Origin: Prochlorococcus marinus subsp. marinus str. CCMP1375
GTDB taxonomy: Bacteria > Cyanobacteriota > Cyanobacteriia > PCC-6307 > Cyanobiaceae
Assembly (NCBI RefSeq): GCF_000007925.1
Contig: NC_005042.1
Location: forward strand, 806,001 to 870,000
Reading direction: 5' to 3'
Length of the DNA stretch: 64,000 bases
Both the position numbers and the translations under genes were made by a program. This document shows positions 46,504 through 56,591 of the stretch, in pieces; position 1 is the stretch's first letter; each line of letters starts with the position of its first letter. The notes under the pieces were generated by a model. It ran no database searches. It saw nothing but the letters and a program-made list of their open reading frames with translations, and was not told where the DNA came from.

Positions 46504-48504
46504 ATGGGGAGGATCGTTGGAATTGATCTTGGAACAACGAACTCCGTTATTGGAGTTTTAGAAGCTGGTAGACCTTTTGTGATAGCTAATGCAGAAGGAT
46601 CTAGAACAACTCCATCAGTAATTGGATATACAAAAGAATCTGAATTGGTTGTAGGACAGCAAGCAAGAAGACAGCTTGTCCTTAATCCTAAAAATACATT
46701 TTCGAATTTAAAAAGATATGTTGGTAGATCATGGGATGAATTAGAAGAAAACAGTCTTAATGTTGCATATACCATTAGAGCTAACAATCAAGGATGCGTA
46801 AGAGTTACATGCCCAATTACAGAAAGAGAGTATGCACCAGAAGAATTGATCGGAAGCATTATCAGGAAATTGATAGATGATGCGGAAAAATACTTAAGTG
46901 AAACAATAGATTCTGCAGTTATAACAGTCCCTGCTTATTTCAATGATTCTCAGCGACAAGCAACAAAAGATGCTGCTTTGTTGGCTGGAGTAAGAGTTGA
47001 ACGTATTTTGAATGAACCTACTGCTGCAGCGTTGGCATATGGGTTTGATAAGAGTTCTTCTTCAAGAGTTTTAGTTTTTGATCTGGGAGGTGGCACTTTC
47101 GATATTTCCTTACTTAGAATCTCAAACGGAGTTTTTGATGTAAAGGCGACGTCTGGTGATACTCAACTAGGCGGAAATGACTTTGATCAGAAAATAGTAG
47201 AATGGTTGGCGAATGATTTTAAAAAAGAGCACAATATAGATTTGAGAAGAGATAGACAATCTCTTCAAAGGCTTAATGAGGTTGCTGAAAAGGCTAAGCA
47301 AGAGTTGTCCGGATTAAACTCAACACCAATATCTCTTCCTTTTATAGCAACAGGTCCCAATGGGCCTCTGCATATTGAGACTAAGTTAGATAGAAAAACT
47401 TTTGAAAGTCTTTGTAAGGATTTAATTGATCGTTTATTACAGCCAGTTGAGGTAGCTCTTCAAGATTCTGGATGGACTGCAGATGATATTAATGATGTTG
47501 TTCTTGTTGGCGGAGGTACCAGAATGCCAATGGTTCAGCAACTTGTAAAGACAATTGTTCCTGTCACGCCCTCACAATCAGTTAATCCAGACGAGGTAGT
47601 AGCAATAGGAGCAGCTGTTCAAGCAGGAATACTAACAGGCGAATTAAGAGATTTATTGCTGAATGATGTTACGCCTTTGTCTCTTGGCCTAGAAACAATT
47701 GGGGGGCTTATGAAAGTTTTAATCCCTAGGAATACTCCTATACCTGTTAGACAGGCAGATGTATTTAGCACTTCGGAGGCTAATCAATCATCAGTTGAAA
47801 TTAATGTTTGGCAAGGTGAACGTCAGTTGGCTAGCGATAACAAATCTCTTGGTAAATTTCGTTTATCTGGCATACCACCGGCGCCAAGAGGAGTTCCTCA
47901 GGTTCAAGTCGCATTTGATATTGATGCAAATGGAATGTTGCAGGTAAGTGCTACTGATAGAACAACAGGAAGGAAGCAGTCCGTAAGTATTAATGGGGGC
48001 TCTAATCTTAATGAAGATGAAGTTAATAATTTGATTGAAGAAGCAAAAGACAAAGCAGATGTCGACAGGAGGAAAAGAGCTTCTATTGATCAAAGAAATA
48101 ATGCCTTGACTTTAGTTGCTCAAGCAGAACGACGATTGCGGGATGTTTCATTGGAATTTGGTCCATATGGGGCTGAACGTCAACAAAGAGCTGTAGAAGT
48201 TTCTCTCAGGGATGTCCAGGATTTCCTTGATAGTGATGATTTGGCAGAATTAGATTTAGCTGTTTCTTCTCTACAAGAAGCGTTGTTTGGTTTAAATCGT
48301 CGTATATCAGCAGAAAAACGAACAGATAACAATCCTATTCAAGGAATAAAAAATACTTTTGGTTCACTTAAGGATGAACTCTTTTCCGATGATTATTGGG
48401 ATGATGATCCTTGGGATTATCATCCTAATAATAATAGAGTTGGAGGAGGTAGAGATTATGGAGGTAGAAATTTAGATAGGTGGGATAATGACTTCTACAA
48501 CTAA
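46504..48504 (+). CDS. dnaK: Hsp70 chaperone DnaK paralogue with extended acidic tail
   Basis: 666 aa. The ATPase domain has IVGIDLGTTNSVIG, the PAYFNDSQRQATKDAA segment, FDLGGGTFDISLL and VLVGGGTRMPMVQ; the substrate-binding domain begins near residue 395 after DVTPLSLGLETIGG. The C-terminus departs from E. coli DnaK: an acidic, aromatic run (DDYWDDDPWDY) and glycine-rich end. This is like the DnaK1/DnaK3 type of cyanobacteria. It overlaps dnaJ by 17 bases, suggesting the pair works together. No CIRCE element precedes it. Confidence 0.94.
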   Translation: MGRIVGIDLGTTNSVIGVLEAGRPFVIANAEGSRTTPSVIGYTKESELVVGQQARRQLVLNPKNTFSNLKRYVGRSWDELEENSLNVAYTIRANNQGCVRVTCPITEREYAPEELIGSIIRKLIDDAEKYLSETIDSAVITVPAYFNDSQRQATKDAALLAGVRVERILNEPTAAALAYGFDKSSSSRVLVFDLGGGTFDISLLRISNGVFDVKATSGDTQLGGNDFDQKIVEWLANDFKKEHNIDLRRDRQSLQRLNEVAEKAKQELSGLNSTPISLPFIATGPNGPLHIETKLDRKTFESLCKDLIDRLLQPVEVALQDSGWTADDINDVVLVGGGTRMPMVQQLVKTIVPVTPSQSVNPDEVVAIGAAVQAGILTGELRDLLLNDVTPLSLGLETIGGLMKVLIPRNTPIPVRQADVFSTSEANQSSVEINVWQGERQLASDNKSLGKFRLSGIPPAPRGVPQVQVAFDIDANGMLQVSATDRTTGRKQSVSINGGSNLNEDEVNNLIEEAKDKADVDRRKRASIDQRNNALTLVAQAERRLRDVSLEFGPYGAERQQRAVEVSLRDVQDFLDSDDLAELDLAVSSLQEALFGLNRRISAEKRTDNNPIQGIKNTFGSLKDELFSDDYWDDDPWDYHPNNNRVGGGRDYGGRNLDRWDNDFYN

Positions 48505-49414
48505 ACCAGATTATTGGTCAATTTTAGGACTAGTTCCAGGAAGCAATATTGACCAAATCAAGTCTGCGTTTAGATCTGAAGCCCGAAGATGGCATCCAGA
48601 TTTAAATGTTAATGATATCAACGCAGAAGAACGCTTCAAATTGATCAATGAGGCTTACGCTGTACTTAGTGACTCCAAAAAAAGAGCATCATGGGAGGCC
48701 TTAAATACTCCTATCACAAATGAATTATTTGCTAATGGCTTTCCCTCATATAATGAATATATAGATGTAGTTCTTGGTATTAATAATTATGAGAATGTTG
48801 ATCAAGATAATACACAGAGAATTGAGAAGGAATTTATTCAACAAAATCATCAATATGACTATGATTATCAAGATTACGAAAAACCTACTCAATCGCCAAA
48901 TCAGCCACCACCAATAAAACAAGTTGAAGATATTGAAACTGTAATTGACCTCACTCCGGAGCAAGCACTTAACGGAACTACAATTGAAATTGAGTTAGCA
49001 AATGGAACAATAGTAGAAGTTTTAACACCTCCCTTTACTGGAGATGGTTGGAGATTGAGACTGTCAGGTGTTGTCGTCGGAGGGAGAGATCATTTCCTTC
49101 ATCTTAAAGTCCAAACAGAAGATGGACTTCGTATTGATGGACTTAGAGTTTTATATCGCTTAGAACTTTTTCCTCAAGATGCTCTTTTTGGATGTGGAGT
49201 AGAGATCCCAACCCTTGATGGACCTGTTATTTTACAAGTACCCCCCAAATCTTCGTCAGGCCGTCTACTACGATTAAGAGGTAGAGGCCTTCAATTCGAA
49301 GATCTTACAGGCGATCAAATAGTAGAAATAGTTGTTGTTCTTCCAGCAGATTTAACAGATTCTGAATTAGCATTATACAAGAGACTTCAAGAATTATCCT
49401 TTGATGAAGAATAA
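48488..49414 (+). CDS. dnaJ: DnaJ-type co-chaperone without zinc finger
   Basis: 308 aa. J domain residues 8-75 with the HPD motif at 36-38, then an acidic Gln/Tyr linker, then two C-terminal beta domains (CTD I from about residue 158 with LTPEQALNG and CTD II to the end). There is no cysteine-rich zinc domain, so it is a class II (CbpA-like) J protein. It stimulates the ATPase of the overlapping DnaK. The linker is unusually acidic and rich in Asp, Asn, Gln and Tyr. Confidence 0.92.
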   Translation: MTSTTKPDYWSILGLVPGSNIDQIKSAFRSEARRWHPDLNVNDINAEERFKLINEAYAVLSDSKKRASWEALNTPITNELFANGFPSYNEYIDVVLGINNYENVDQDNTQRIEKEFIQQNHQYDYDYQDYEKPTQSPNQPPPIKQVEDIETVIDLTPEQALNGTTIEIELANGTIVEVLTPPFTGDGWRLRLSGVVVGGRDHFLHLKVQTEDGLRIDGLRVLYRLELFPQDALFGCGVEIPTLDGPVILQVPPKSSSGRLLRLRGRGLQFEDLTGDQIVEIVVVLPADLTDSELALYKRLQELSFDEE

Positions 49415-49463
49415 AAAAATAGTAGACTACGTGTAGTAAGATTAACCACCCAATTAATAATTT

Positions 49464-49865
49464 ATGTTAGTTCACGTTTTGCTTTATAATGTAGGTAAAG
49501 AAGATGAAGGAATTCATTCTATAGATATTAAGGGTAAGACAATTGTACTTATGTTCGAAGATAAAGATGATGCTGTTCGTTATTGCGGTCTCTTGGAGGC
49601 ACAGGACTTCCCTATTCCTACAATTGAAGAAATTGAAAAGACAGAGATCCAAACTTTCTGCAACGATGCTGGCTATGAATCTCGTTATGTAAATAAAGGC
49701 TTTCTACCAGAGACAGAGGAAGATCGGTTGTTAATCTCACCTCCCGAACGAAACCTAGATGAACCAGAATGGTACAGAGAAGATCTTAGTAACATAAATC
49801 AAGATAATAATCAGGGCGACAAACAATTAGATGAAATTAGGAATAAACTTGAGAAACTACTATGA
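49464..49865 (+). CDS. DUF3110 family cyanobacterial protein
   Basis: 133 aa, acidic and soluble. The start VHVLLYNVGKEDEGIHSI and the segment LMFEDKDDAVRYCGLLEAQDFP are typical of DUF3110, conserved in cyanobacteria and plastids. A ferredoxin-like fold is likely. Function unknown. It sits 49 bases after dnaJ and just before murQ. Confidence 0.75.
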   Translation: MLVHVLLYNVGKEDEGIHSIDIKGKTIVLMFEDKDDAVRYCGLLEAQDFPIPTIEEIEKTEIQTFCNDAGYESRYVNKGFLPETEEDRLLISPPERNLDEPEWYREDLSNINQDNNQGDKQLDEIRNKLEKLL

Positions 49866-49875
49866 GATTATATAT

Positions 49876-50811
49876 ATGAAAAATTATAATCTTTCAGATA
49901 ATATTAATAGGAGTAATATTTTAACTGAAGAATCAAATCACTTAAGTAAGAATATAGATACAGTTAGCACATCGAAATTAGTAGATATATTTGTAGAGGA
50001 AGATAAGAAGCCCCAACAAGCTATTTCTCAGGCAAAACATCAAATTACTAAATCTATTGATTTAATATATCAACGGCTAATAGATAATGGACGTTTATTT
50101 TATATCGGCGCGGGAACTTCTGGTCGTATAGCAGTCTTAGATGCAGTAGAGTGCCCACCTACATTTTGTACTTCACCAGAATTAGTACAAGCTGTAATAG
50201 CAGGAGGTAGCTCTTCCCTTATTAATAGCTCAGAAGAAAAAGAAGACAGTAATAGTTTATCTATTAAAGATTTAAAAGAAAGGAATTTCTCTTCAAAAGA
50301 CTGTCTAATAGGTATAACAGCGGGTGGAACTACACCATATGTGTTGTCAGGATTAAATTATGCTCGTAATATAGGTGCTCTTAATATTGCTATAACATCT
50401 GTTCCAGAACAACAAGCTTCATTCGGATCTAATATTACTATTCGTTTAATTACAGGTCCCGAAATCATTGCAGGTTCAACTCGTTTAAAGGCAGGTACAG
50501 CAACAAAAATGGCACTAAATATAATTTCATCGGGTGTAATGATTAAGCTTGGTAAGGTCTTCGATAATAAAATGATTGATGTTTCTATTTCTAATAAAAA
50601 ATTATTTGATAGGGCACTCAGAATAACTAGTTCTTTACTTAATATAGAGATGAAAGAAGCACAATTACTACTTGATCAGGCAAAGGGATCTATAAAGGTA
50701 GCATGCATAATTAAATCTTCTGGAATGGATCAGAAATCAGCATTTGCACTGTTAGAAAGAAATAATCATAACTTACGAAAAGCTCTAAAAGATATTAATA
50801 TTGAATTCTAA
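49876..50811 (+). CDS. murQ: N-acetylmuramic acid 6-phosphate etherase
   Basis: About 311 aa from ATG at 49876 (a longer frame starts inside DUF3110). SIS-domain lyase-like protein that splits MurNAc-6-phosphate into GlcNAc-6-phosphate and lactate. Visible are LTEESNHLSKNID, the sugar-phosphate loop YIGAGTSGRIAVLDAVECPPTF with the catalytic Glu, TAGGTTPYV, and GSTRLKAGTATKMALN. Suggests recycling of cell-wall sugars. No PTS transporter gene is near, so the substrate would come from the organism's own turnover. Confidence 0.92.
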   Translation: MKNYNLSDNINRSNILTEESNHLSKNIDTVSTSKLVDIFVEEDKKPQQAISQAKHQITKSIDLIYQRLIDNGRLFYIGAGTSGRIAVLDAVECPPTFCTSPELVQAVIAGGSSSLINSSEEKEDSNSLSIKDLKERNFSSKDCLIGITAGGTTPYVLSGLNYARNIGALNIAITSVPEQQASFGSNITIRLITGPEIIAGSTRLKAGTATKMALNIISSGVMIKLGKVFDNKMIDVSISNKKLFDRALRITSSLLNIEMKEAQLLLDQAKGSIKVACIIKSSGMDQKSAFALLERNNHNLRKALKDINIEF

Positions 50812-50843
50812 ACCTTTATTGAATATAAGATGATTTGCAAACC

Positions 50844-50874
50844 TTGATCAATTTCTATGTTTATTTAGTATAAT
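50844..50874 (+). promoter_or_regulatory. Possible promoter of the cyclophilin gene
   Basis: TATAAT at 50869-50874, with TTGATC at 50844-50849 as a partial -35 and a 19-base spacer. It lies 26 bases upstream of the ATG of the peptidyl-prolyl isomerase. Spacer is longer than the ideal 17, so support is moderate. Confidence 0.35.
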
Positions 50875-50900
50875 AAAAATGATTTATATCGGGATTTAAA

Positions 50901-51338
50901 ATGAAAGCTGTTATGAATACAGACAAAGGTGAAATTTCATTAGAATTATTTGAAGAAGATGCTCCGAATACCGTTTCAAACTTTGTAAAACTTGTAAATG
51001 ATGGTTTTTATGATGGACTTTCATTCCATAGAGTAATAAGTGGATTTATGGCACAAGGGGGATGTCCAAATACTCGCGAAGGTGCTTCCGGTATGCCTGG
51101 GACAGGAGGTCCGGGCTACAATATTGACTGTGAAATCAATAAAAACAAGCATCTACCAGGTTCCCTTTCAATGGCTCATGCTGGCAAAAACACAGGTGGA
51201 AGTCAGTTTTTTATTGTTCATGAGTCCCAACCTCACTTAGATGGCGTACACACTGTTTTTGGTCAAACCAAAGATATGGATGTTGTTTTGAAACTTACTA
51301 ATGGTTCCAGAATAGAAAAAGTATCAATTATACAATAA
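50901..51338 (+). CDS. Peptidyl-prolyl cis-trans isomerase, cyclophilin type
   Basis: 145 aa single-domain cyclophilin. The active-site pattern [15 protein letters not shown] is near residue 46, then [19 protein letters not shown] and [10 protein letters not shown]. It speeds proline isomerisation in protein folding. No signal peptide, so cytoplasmic. Convergent with ribBA, 16 bases apart. Confidence 0.95.
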   Translation: MKAVMNTDKGEISLELFEEDAPNTVSNFVKLVNDGFYDGLSFHRVISGFMAQGGCPNTREGASGMPGTGGPGYNIDCEINKNKHLPGSLSMAHAGKNTGGSQFFIVHESQPHLDGVHTVFGQTKDMDVVLKLTNGSRIEKVSIIQ

Positions 51339-51354
51339 TTACTATTGTTATTAG

Positions 51355-52995
51355 TTATTGCCAAGTCATAATAAATGGTAGATCCTTATCATTGATATTA
51401 GCTATATTTTTGTAATTAGTATCTTTTAAATTGGATATATTTTCAAGTATAGTTTCTACATCTTGTGAAGGATGAATAGCTTGTTCTTTGCTATTTGTTA
51501 TAAAGATACCTATACTTTTAGTACCGTCCCATTTTATAATTTCTTTTAATAGATTAATTATAGATTCAAAATCAATACAATTTTGTACCCTCCAAACAAA
51601 CTGAGGCCTTTGGAGTAATGCCAGTAATCTGGATGAGGACTCTGGATTTAACTCTACTTTATTATCTGAGGCTATTTGCTCTGCTTTGTTTTTATAGGCT
51701 GACAACATATTAGAAGAAACTATTCCTTTCCAGTAGATAACATAATATTTCCCCGAATCATCATCATTACCGATATAGTGGCCAAGTTTAGTTCTTTTAA
51801 TTGCTAAATAATTAGCATTATAATCAGTAGGATTAATAACTAATGGCTCCCTACTTTCCACGCGTAACCCGTATCCTCCTAGCCCAGCAATCTTTCGAGG
51901 ATTGTTTGTCAATAATCTAAGTCTATTGATACCAAGATCGGTGAGTATTTGAGCGCCAACTCCATAGTTCCGCAAATCTGCAGCAAAGCCAAGTTTTAAA
52001 TTTGCTTCAACAGTATCTAATCCTCCATCTTGAAGACTATATGCCTTAAGTTTATTTATTAGTCCAATACCTCTACCTTCTTGCCGTAAGTAAACAACGA
52101 CGCCTTCTCCTTCTTCAGATATAAGATTTAGAGCAGCTTCTAGTTGTGGTCGACAGTCACACCTAAGCGAGCCAAAAGCATCTCCTGTTAAACATTCAGA
52201 GTGCATTCTTACTAAAACTGGTTCTTTCAATTCATTTATGTTGCCTTTCACTAGTGCAATATGTTCTGTGCCATCTAGTTCATTGGTATAGCCTATTGCT
52301 TGGAAGTCACCGAATATACTTGGCAATCTTGTTTTTGCTTTCCTATAGACAAATCTTTCATTTTCTAATCTGAATCTTATTAAGTCTGCAATGCTTATTA
52401 TTTTTAGACCCCATGTTTTTGCATATTTTGTTAGTTCTGGTAACCGAGCCATAGAACCATCTGCATTTTGAATTTCACAAATAACCCCCGCCGCTGATAA
52501 CCCAGATAAAAGTGAAAGATCTACAGCTGCTTCTGTATGTCCTGCCCTTTTTAAAACGCCTCCTTTATTTGCTCTCAAAGGAAAAACATGTCCGGGTCTT
52601 CTTAACCTATTTGGCTTTGTTTGAGGGTTTATAGCCACTTGAATCGTTCTTGCCCTATCTTCAGCTGAAATACCTGTTGATACTCCATATTCAGGCCCTG
52701 CATCTATGCTTACAGTGAATGCTGTTTGATTGGAATCTGTATTTCTATCAACCATAAGTGGAAGATCAAGTTGGTCTAATCTTTCCCCATCCATAGCAAG
52801 ACAAATCAATCCTCTTGCTTCAGTGGCCATAAAATTTATTTGTTGTGGAGTGGCAAACTGTGCAGCGCAAATTAAATCTCCTTCGTTCTCCCTGCTTTCA
52901 TCATCAACAACTACAACACACTCTCCATTGCGAATAGCAGCTAAAGCATCTGCTATCTGATCAAAGGCTATATTTAGGGAATTTGTTGCTGTCAA
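51355..52995 (-). CDS. ribBA: Bifunctional DHBP synthase / GTP cyclohydrolase II
   Basis: 546 aa, two-step starter of riboflavin synthesis. The RibB half shows DDESRENEGDL, RRPGHVFPL and GHTEAAVDL. The RibA half has the zinc cysteines in SECLTGDAFGSLRCDCRPQL and RQEGRGIGLINKL. After about residue 400 there is an extra domain of about 145 residues with no known catalytic motif, seen in some cyanobacterial RibBA. It begins near HYIGNDDDSGK. Function of that tail is unknown. Confidence 0.95.
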   Translation of the reverse strand: MTATNSLNIAFDQIADALAAIRNGECVVVVDDESRENEGDLICAAQFATPQQINFMATEARGLICLAMDGERLDQLDLPLMVDRNTDSNQTAFTVSIDAGPEYGVSTGISAEDRARTIQVAINPQTKPNRLRRPGHVFPLRANKGGVLKRAGHTEAAVDLSLLSGLSAAGVICEIQNADGSMARLPELTKYAKTWGLKIISIADLIRFRLENERFVYRKAKTRLPSIFGDFQAIGYTNELDGTEHIALVKGNINELKEPVLVRMHSECLTGDAFGSLRCDCRPQLEAALNLISEEGEGVVVYLRQEGRGIGLINKLKAYSLQDGGLDTVEANLKLGFAADLRNYGVGAQILTDLGINRLRLLTNNPRKIAGLGGYGLRVESREPLVINPTDYNANYLAIKRTKLGHYIGNDDDSGKYYVIYWKGIVSSNMLSAYKNKAEQIASDNKVELNPESSSRLLALLQRPQFVWRVQNCIDFESIINLLKEIIKWDGTKSIGIFITNSKEQAIHPSQDVETILENISNLKDTNYKNIANINDKDLPFIMTWQ

Positions 52996-53085
52996 TTCTT
53001 ACCTCTTTTCAGCTTTGAACCGTTATTGTTGTTATTGAACTAAAGTTTAAGTTCATAGTTTTCTTAGAATCTATTCTAATTGTGC

Positions 53086-54165
53086 ATGGACTCAATAAAT
53101 AATAAGTCAATACGCGTAGCTGTCATAGGTGCCTCTGGATATGGGGGTATACAATCCATAAGATTACTTAAGGAACACCCAGATTTTGAAATCTCTTTTT
53201 TAGGCGGTTATAAGACAGCTGGCTTGAAATGGAATGATTTATGCCCCTTTTTGCCTTTAGAAAACGATCCAACTATTAATGCTGTTGACCTTTCTGAAAT
53301 AACTGATAAGTCAGACATTGTTTTACTTAGTCTTCCAAATGGTATTTCATCACAACTAACACCTAAATTAATTAAGGAAAAAGTAAGAGTTGTCGATTTA
53401 TCAGCAGATTATAGATATAGGTCTTTAGAGGAATGGAAATCTATTTATTCAGTTGAATCATCTAAACATTCCAGAAAGGACGAACTTCTATGTTCACAAG
53501 CTGTATATGGAATACCAGAATGGAATTCTATAGAAATATCTAAGGCTAAAATCGTAGCCTGTCCTGGCTGTTTCCCTACAGCAAGTCTTTTACCACTTAT
53601 GCCTTTTTTAAAGCAAGGAATAATTGAAACAGACGGAATTATAATTGATAGTAAAAGTGGAACTTCAGGTGGAGGTCGTGTACCAAAAGAACACTTATTA
53701 CTTGCAGAATCTTCAGAGTCTGTAGAACCATATTCTGTTGTAGGTCATCGCCATACATCAGAAATTGAGCAGGAACTTAGCAATTTATCTGGATCAAATA
53801 TTCAAATACAATTCACACCTCACTTAGTGCCAATGGTTAGAGGATTACTTAGTACTGTTTACGCTAGATTAAGAGATCCCTGCTTGACAGCAGAGGATTG
53901 CAAAACTGTCTTAGAAACTGTCTATCGCTCTTGTCCTTCTGTAGAGATCCAACCTGTAGGTGTATATCCAAAAACAAAATGGGTACGATTTACAAATAAG
54001 GCTCTAATTAGCGTACAAGTAGATCAACGTAACGGCCGTGTAATTTTGATGTCAGCAATAGATAATTTAATCAAAGGTCAAGCAGGGCAGGCTATTCAAA
54101 GTCTAAACTTAATGTCAGGTTTACCAACATGTAAAGGGTTACCTTTAATTGGTTATTATCCATAA
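53086..54165 (+). CDS. argC: N-acetyl-gamma-glutamyl-phosphate reductase
   Basis: About 359 aa from ATG at 53086 (a TTG two codons earlier is possible). NADPH-dependent third step of arginine synthesis. Nucleotide-binding VAVIGASGYGGIQSIRLL at the start, the catalytic cysteine in IVACPGCFPTASLLPL, and SGTSGGGR and the VVGHRHTSEIEQEL histidine are all present. Convergent with purN by 8 bases. Confidence 0.96.
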   Translation: MDSINNKSIRVAVIGASGYGGIQSIRLLKEHPDFEISFLGGYKTAGLKWNDLCPFLPLENDPTINAVDLSEITDKSDIVLLSLPNGISSQLTPKLIKEKVRVVDLSADYRYRSLEEWKSIYSVESSKHSRKDELLCSQAVYGIPEWNSIEISKAKIVACPGCFPTASLLPLMPFLKQGIIETDGIIIDSKSGTSGGGRVPKEHLLLAESSESVEPYSVVGHRHTSEIEQELSNLSGSNIQIQFTPHLVPMVRGLLSTVYARLRDPCLTAEDCKTVLETVYRSCPSVEIQPVGVYPKTKWVRFTNKALISVQVDQRNGRVILMSAIDNLIKGQAGQAIQSLNLMSGLPTCKGLPLIGYYP

Positions 54166-54173
54166 TATATAAT

Positions 54174-54812
54174 TTAACGTAACCTTTGACCTGCTATAGC
54201 TATACCTAGACTAATAATCTTATGCTCTTGTGATTGTATCCTTTTAAGTAGTAGTTCCTCTGTGTCTCCTGTATTAACTTGTACTGCAGATTGTATTAAT
54301 ATTTCTCCTGAATCCACTTCTTCTTCAACTATGTGAACTGTACAACCAGTAATTTTAACCTTATTATTTAGAGCATTTTTAACAGCTTCTTTTCCTTTAA
54401 AACTAGGCAGCAAAGAAGGATGAATGTTAATTATCTTGTTCTTAAATGAGTCGATTAATATATGTGTAACTATTCTCATCCAGCCAGCCATTATGACTAA
54501 TTCAACATTATAAGCGTGTAAAAGATTAACTAAATGCTGATCTAAACTCTCCCTATTTATAAAGTCATTGGAGGTTACTACTTTAACTGGTATTAAATGT
54601 TTATTAGCTATTTCTATAGCTCCGCAATTTGGATTACTAACTATTAGACATTTAATCTCTGCGTCTAGTCTTTTTGATAAAATATCTTCTATTATTGCTT
54701 TTAAGTTACTACCTTTACCAGAGGCTAATACTGCAAGTTTTAGTTTTGGTGTAAATCTTGGTAAGCTTATAATATTAGGACTAGTGATAGATTTGATATT
54801 AATAGAATTCAT
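54174..54812 (-). CDS. purN: Phosphoribosylglycinamide formyltransferase
   Basis: 212 aa, with an N-terminal extension of about 25 residues ahead of the usual LAVLASGKGSNLKAII start. It transfers formyl from 10-formyl-THF in purine synthesis. The catalytic set N-H-D is visible: NIHPSLLPSFKG and the later TGCTVHIVEEEVDSGEI with the Asp. Folate dependence links it to folP. Confidence 0.95.
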   Translation of the reverse strand: MNSINIKSITSPNIISLPRFTPKLKLAVLASGKGSNLKAIIEDILSKRLDAEIKCLIVSNPNCGAIEIANKHLIPVKVVTSNDFINRESLDQHLVNLLHAYNVELVIMAGWMRIVTHILIDSFKNKIINIHPSLLPSFKGKEAVKNALNNKVKITGCTVHIVEEEVDSGEILIQSAVQVNTGDTEELLLKRIQSQEHKIISLGIAIAGQRLR

Positions 54813-54989
54813 GATATAAAGTGATATTCAAATTTTAAATAAGTTTTATAAAACTTCTGATTGTGATCATTATATCTAGAATAATCATTCATAACCATTT
54901 GATTTTGTTTTTTGGATAAATGATTTATTTTTCTACTAGACCATTCATAATAGAAAGAAAATTTGTTGACCACTTAATACCAGCCAGAA

Positions 54990-56591
54990 ATGAACTTCCC
55001 AGATTTCAACAATAATAATAAAGACGATCAATGGGAAAGATTCAGTCAGCTACTTTTTTATGACGAAGAAATTGGTTTTTGGCTTGATATAAGCAGAATG
55101 AAGTTCTCATCAGAGGATATAGGCAGTTTGCAAGATAACTTCAAAGAAGCTTGCAAATCAATGAAAGCTCTAGAAAAAGGATCGATAGCCAATATTGATG
55201 AATCAAGGCAGGTTGGTCATTATTGGCTAAGAAATGCGAGTCTTGCTCCCAGTAAGCAAACTTCTAATTCAATTAGGAATGAAATTAACGATATCAAAAC
55301 ATTTGGCGAAAATATTTTAAATGGGAAGATCACTACTGCTCAGGGGAAGCCCTTCACAGATGTCCTCTGGATTGGTATAGGAGGAAGTGGATTAGGACCA
55401 CTCCTTATCGTTAATTCTCTTCAAGATAATAATAAGGGACTGAACTTTTCATTCCTCGACAATGTTGATCCAAATGGAATTAATAAGACCTTAAATTCAT
55501 TTAGAGACAAACTATCTACTACTTTATTTGTTGTCGTTAGTAAATCTGGAGGTACTCCAGAACCTCAAATTGCAATGGACCAAACACGTTTCTTTTTAGA
55601 TAAGAATGGTCTCGATTGGAGCTCAAGAGCAGTAGCTATAACCATGGAAGGTAGTTCCTTAGATCAAATAGCAGAAAACGAAAAATGGTTAAAAAGATTT
55701 GATTTACCTGATTGGGTAGGTGGAAGAACAAGTATTACAGCCTCTGTAGGACTTCTACCACTTGTTCTTATTGGAGAAGATATAGACAGTTTTCTTGATG
55801 GAGCCTCGCAAATGGATCAAATAACACGACGAATAGATATTTATAAGAATCCATCTGCATTACTTGCTGCATCATGGTATTTTTCTGGAGCTGGTAAAGG
55901 AAAGAGAGATATGGTTGTACTTCCTTATCAGGATAGGCTTCAGGTTTTCAGTAAATATCTTCAACAACTTGTAATGGAATCATTAGGAAAAGAAGAAGAT
56001 CGTAATGCAAATAAGGTTAACCAAGGTTTAGCTGTATATGGAAATAAAGGATCTACAGATCAACATGCTTATGTACAACAACTAAGGGATGGAATTGATA
56101 ATTTCTTTGTTACTTTTGTAGAAATACTTGAGGATTGTACAGAAATTCCAAAGATTAATAAAAAATCTCCTGGAGATTATTTATCGGGTTTTTTGCAAGG
56201 CACTAGGTTAGCTCTATCAGAAAACGATCGTCAAAGTATAACTATAACCATAAAAAAATTTAATTCCTATACATTGGGTTCCCTAATAGCATTATTTGAA
56301 CGAGCTGTTGGTATATATGCAGAACTTATTGATATCAATGCATATCATCAACCGGGCGTAGAGGCCGGCAAAAAAGCCGCTTCGAATATATTAAAACTTC
56401 AATCAGAAATAGAATTATTACTTGAAGACGGAAAACTTTATTCTATTGAGGGTATTATGAATACTATACCTGGCAGTTCTCAAGAATCAATATATATTAT
56501 CTTGCGCCATCTTAGTAATAACGATCATACTTATAAATTTGTAGGCAATTTATCAGATCCAAGAGAGTTACAAATAAAGAAAGCGGTTTAA
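54990..56591 (+). CDS. pgi: Glucose-6-phosphate isomerase
   Basis: 533 aa. The SIS fold with [13 protein letters not shown], the active-site [14 protein letters not shown]-type segment ([11 protein letters not shown]), [11 protein letters not shown] and [12 protein letters not shown] with the catalytic His/Glu region. It interconverts glucose- and fructose-6-phosphate. It overlaps the convergent leuS by four bases. Confidence 0.97.
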   Translation: MNFPDFNNNNKDDQWERFSQLLFYDEEIGFWLDISRMKFSSEDIGSLQDNFKEACKSMKALEKGSIANIDESRQVGHYWLRNASLAPSKQTSNSIRNEINDIKTFGENILNGKITTAQGKPFTDVLWIGIGGSGLGPLLIVNSLQDNNKGLNFSFLDNVDPNGINKTLNSFRDKLSTTLFVVVSKSGGTPEPQIAMDQTRFFLDKNGLDWSSRAVAITMEGSSLDQIAENEKWLKRFDLPDWVGGRTSITASVGLLPLVLIGEDIDSFLDGASQMDQITRRIDIYKNPSALLAASWYFSGAGKGKRDMVVLPYQDRLQVFSKYLQQLVMESLGKEEDRNANKVNQGLAVYGNKGSTDQHAYVQQLRDGIDNFFVTFVEILEDCTEIPKINKKSPGDYLSGFLQGTRLALSENDRQSITITIKKFNSYTLGSLIALFERAVGIYAELIDINAYHQPGVEAGKKAASNILKLQSEIELLLEDGKLYSIEGIMNTIPGSSQESIYIILRHLSNNDHTYKFVGNLSDPRELQIKKAV

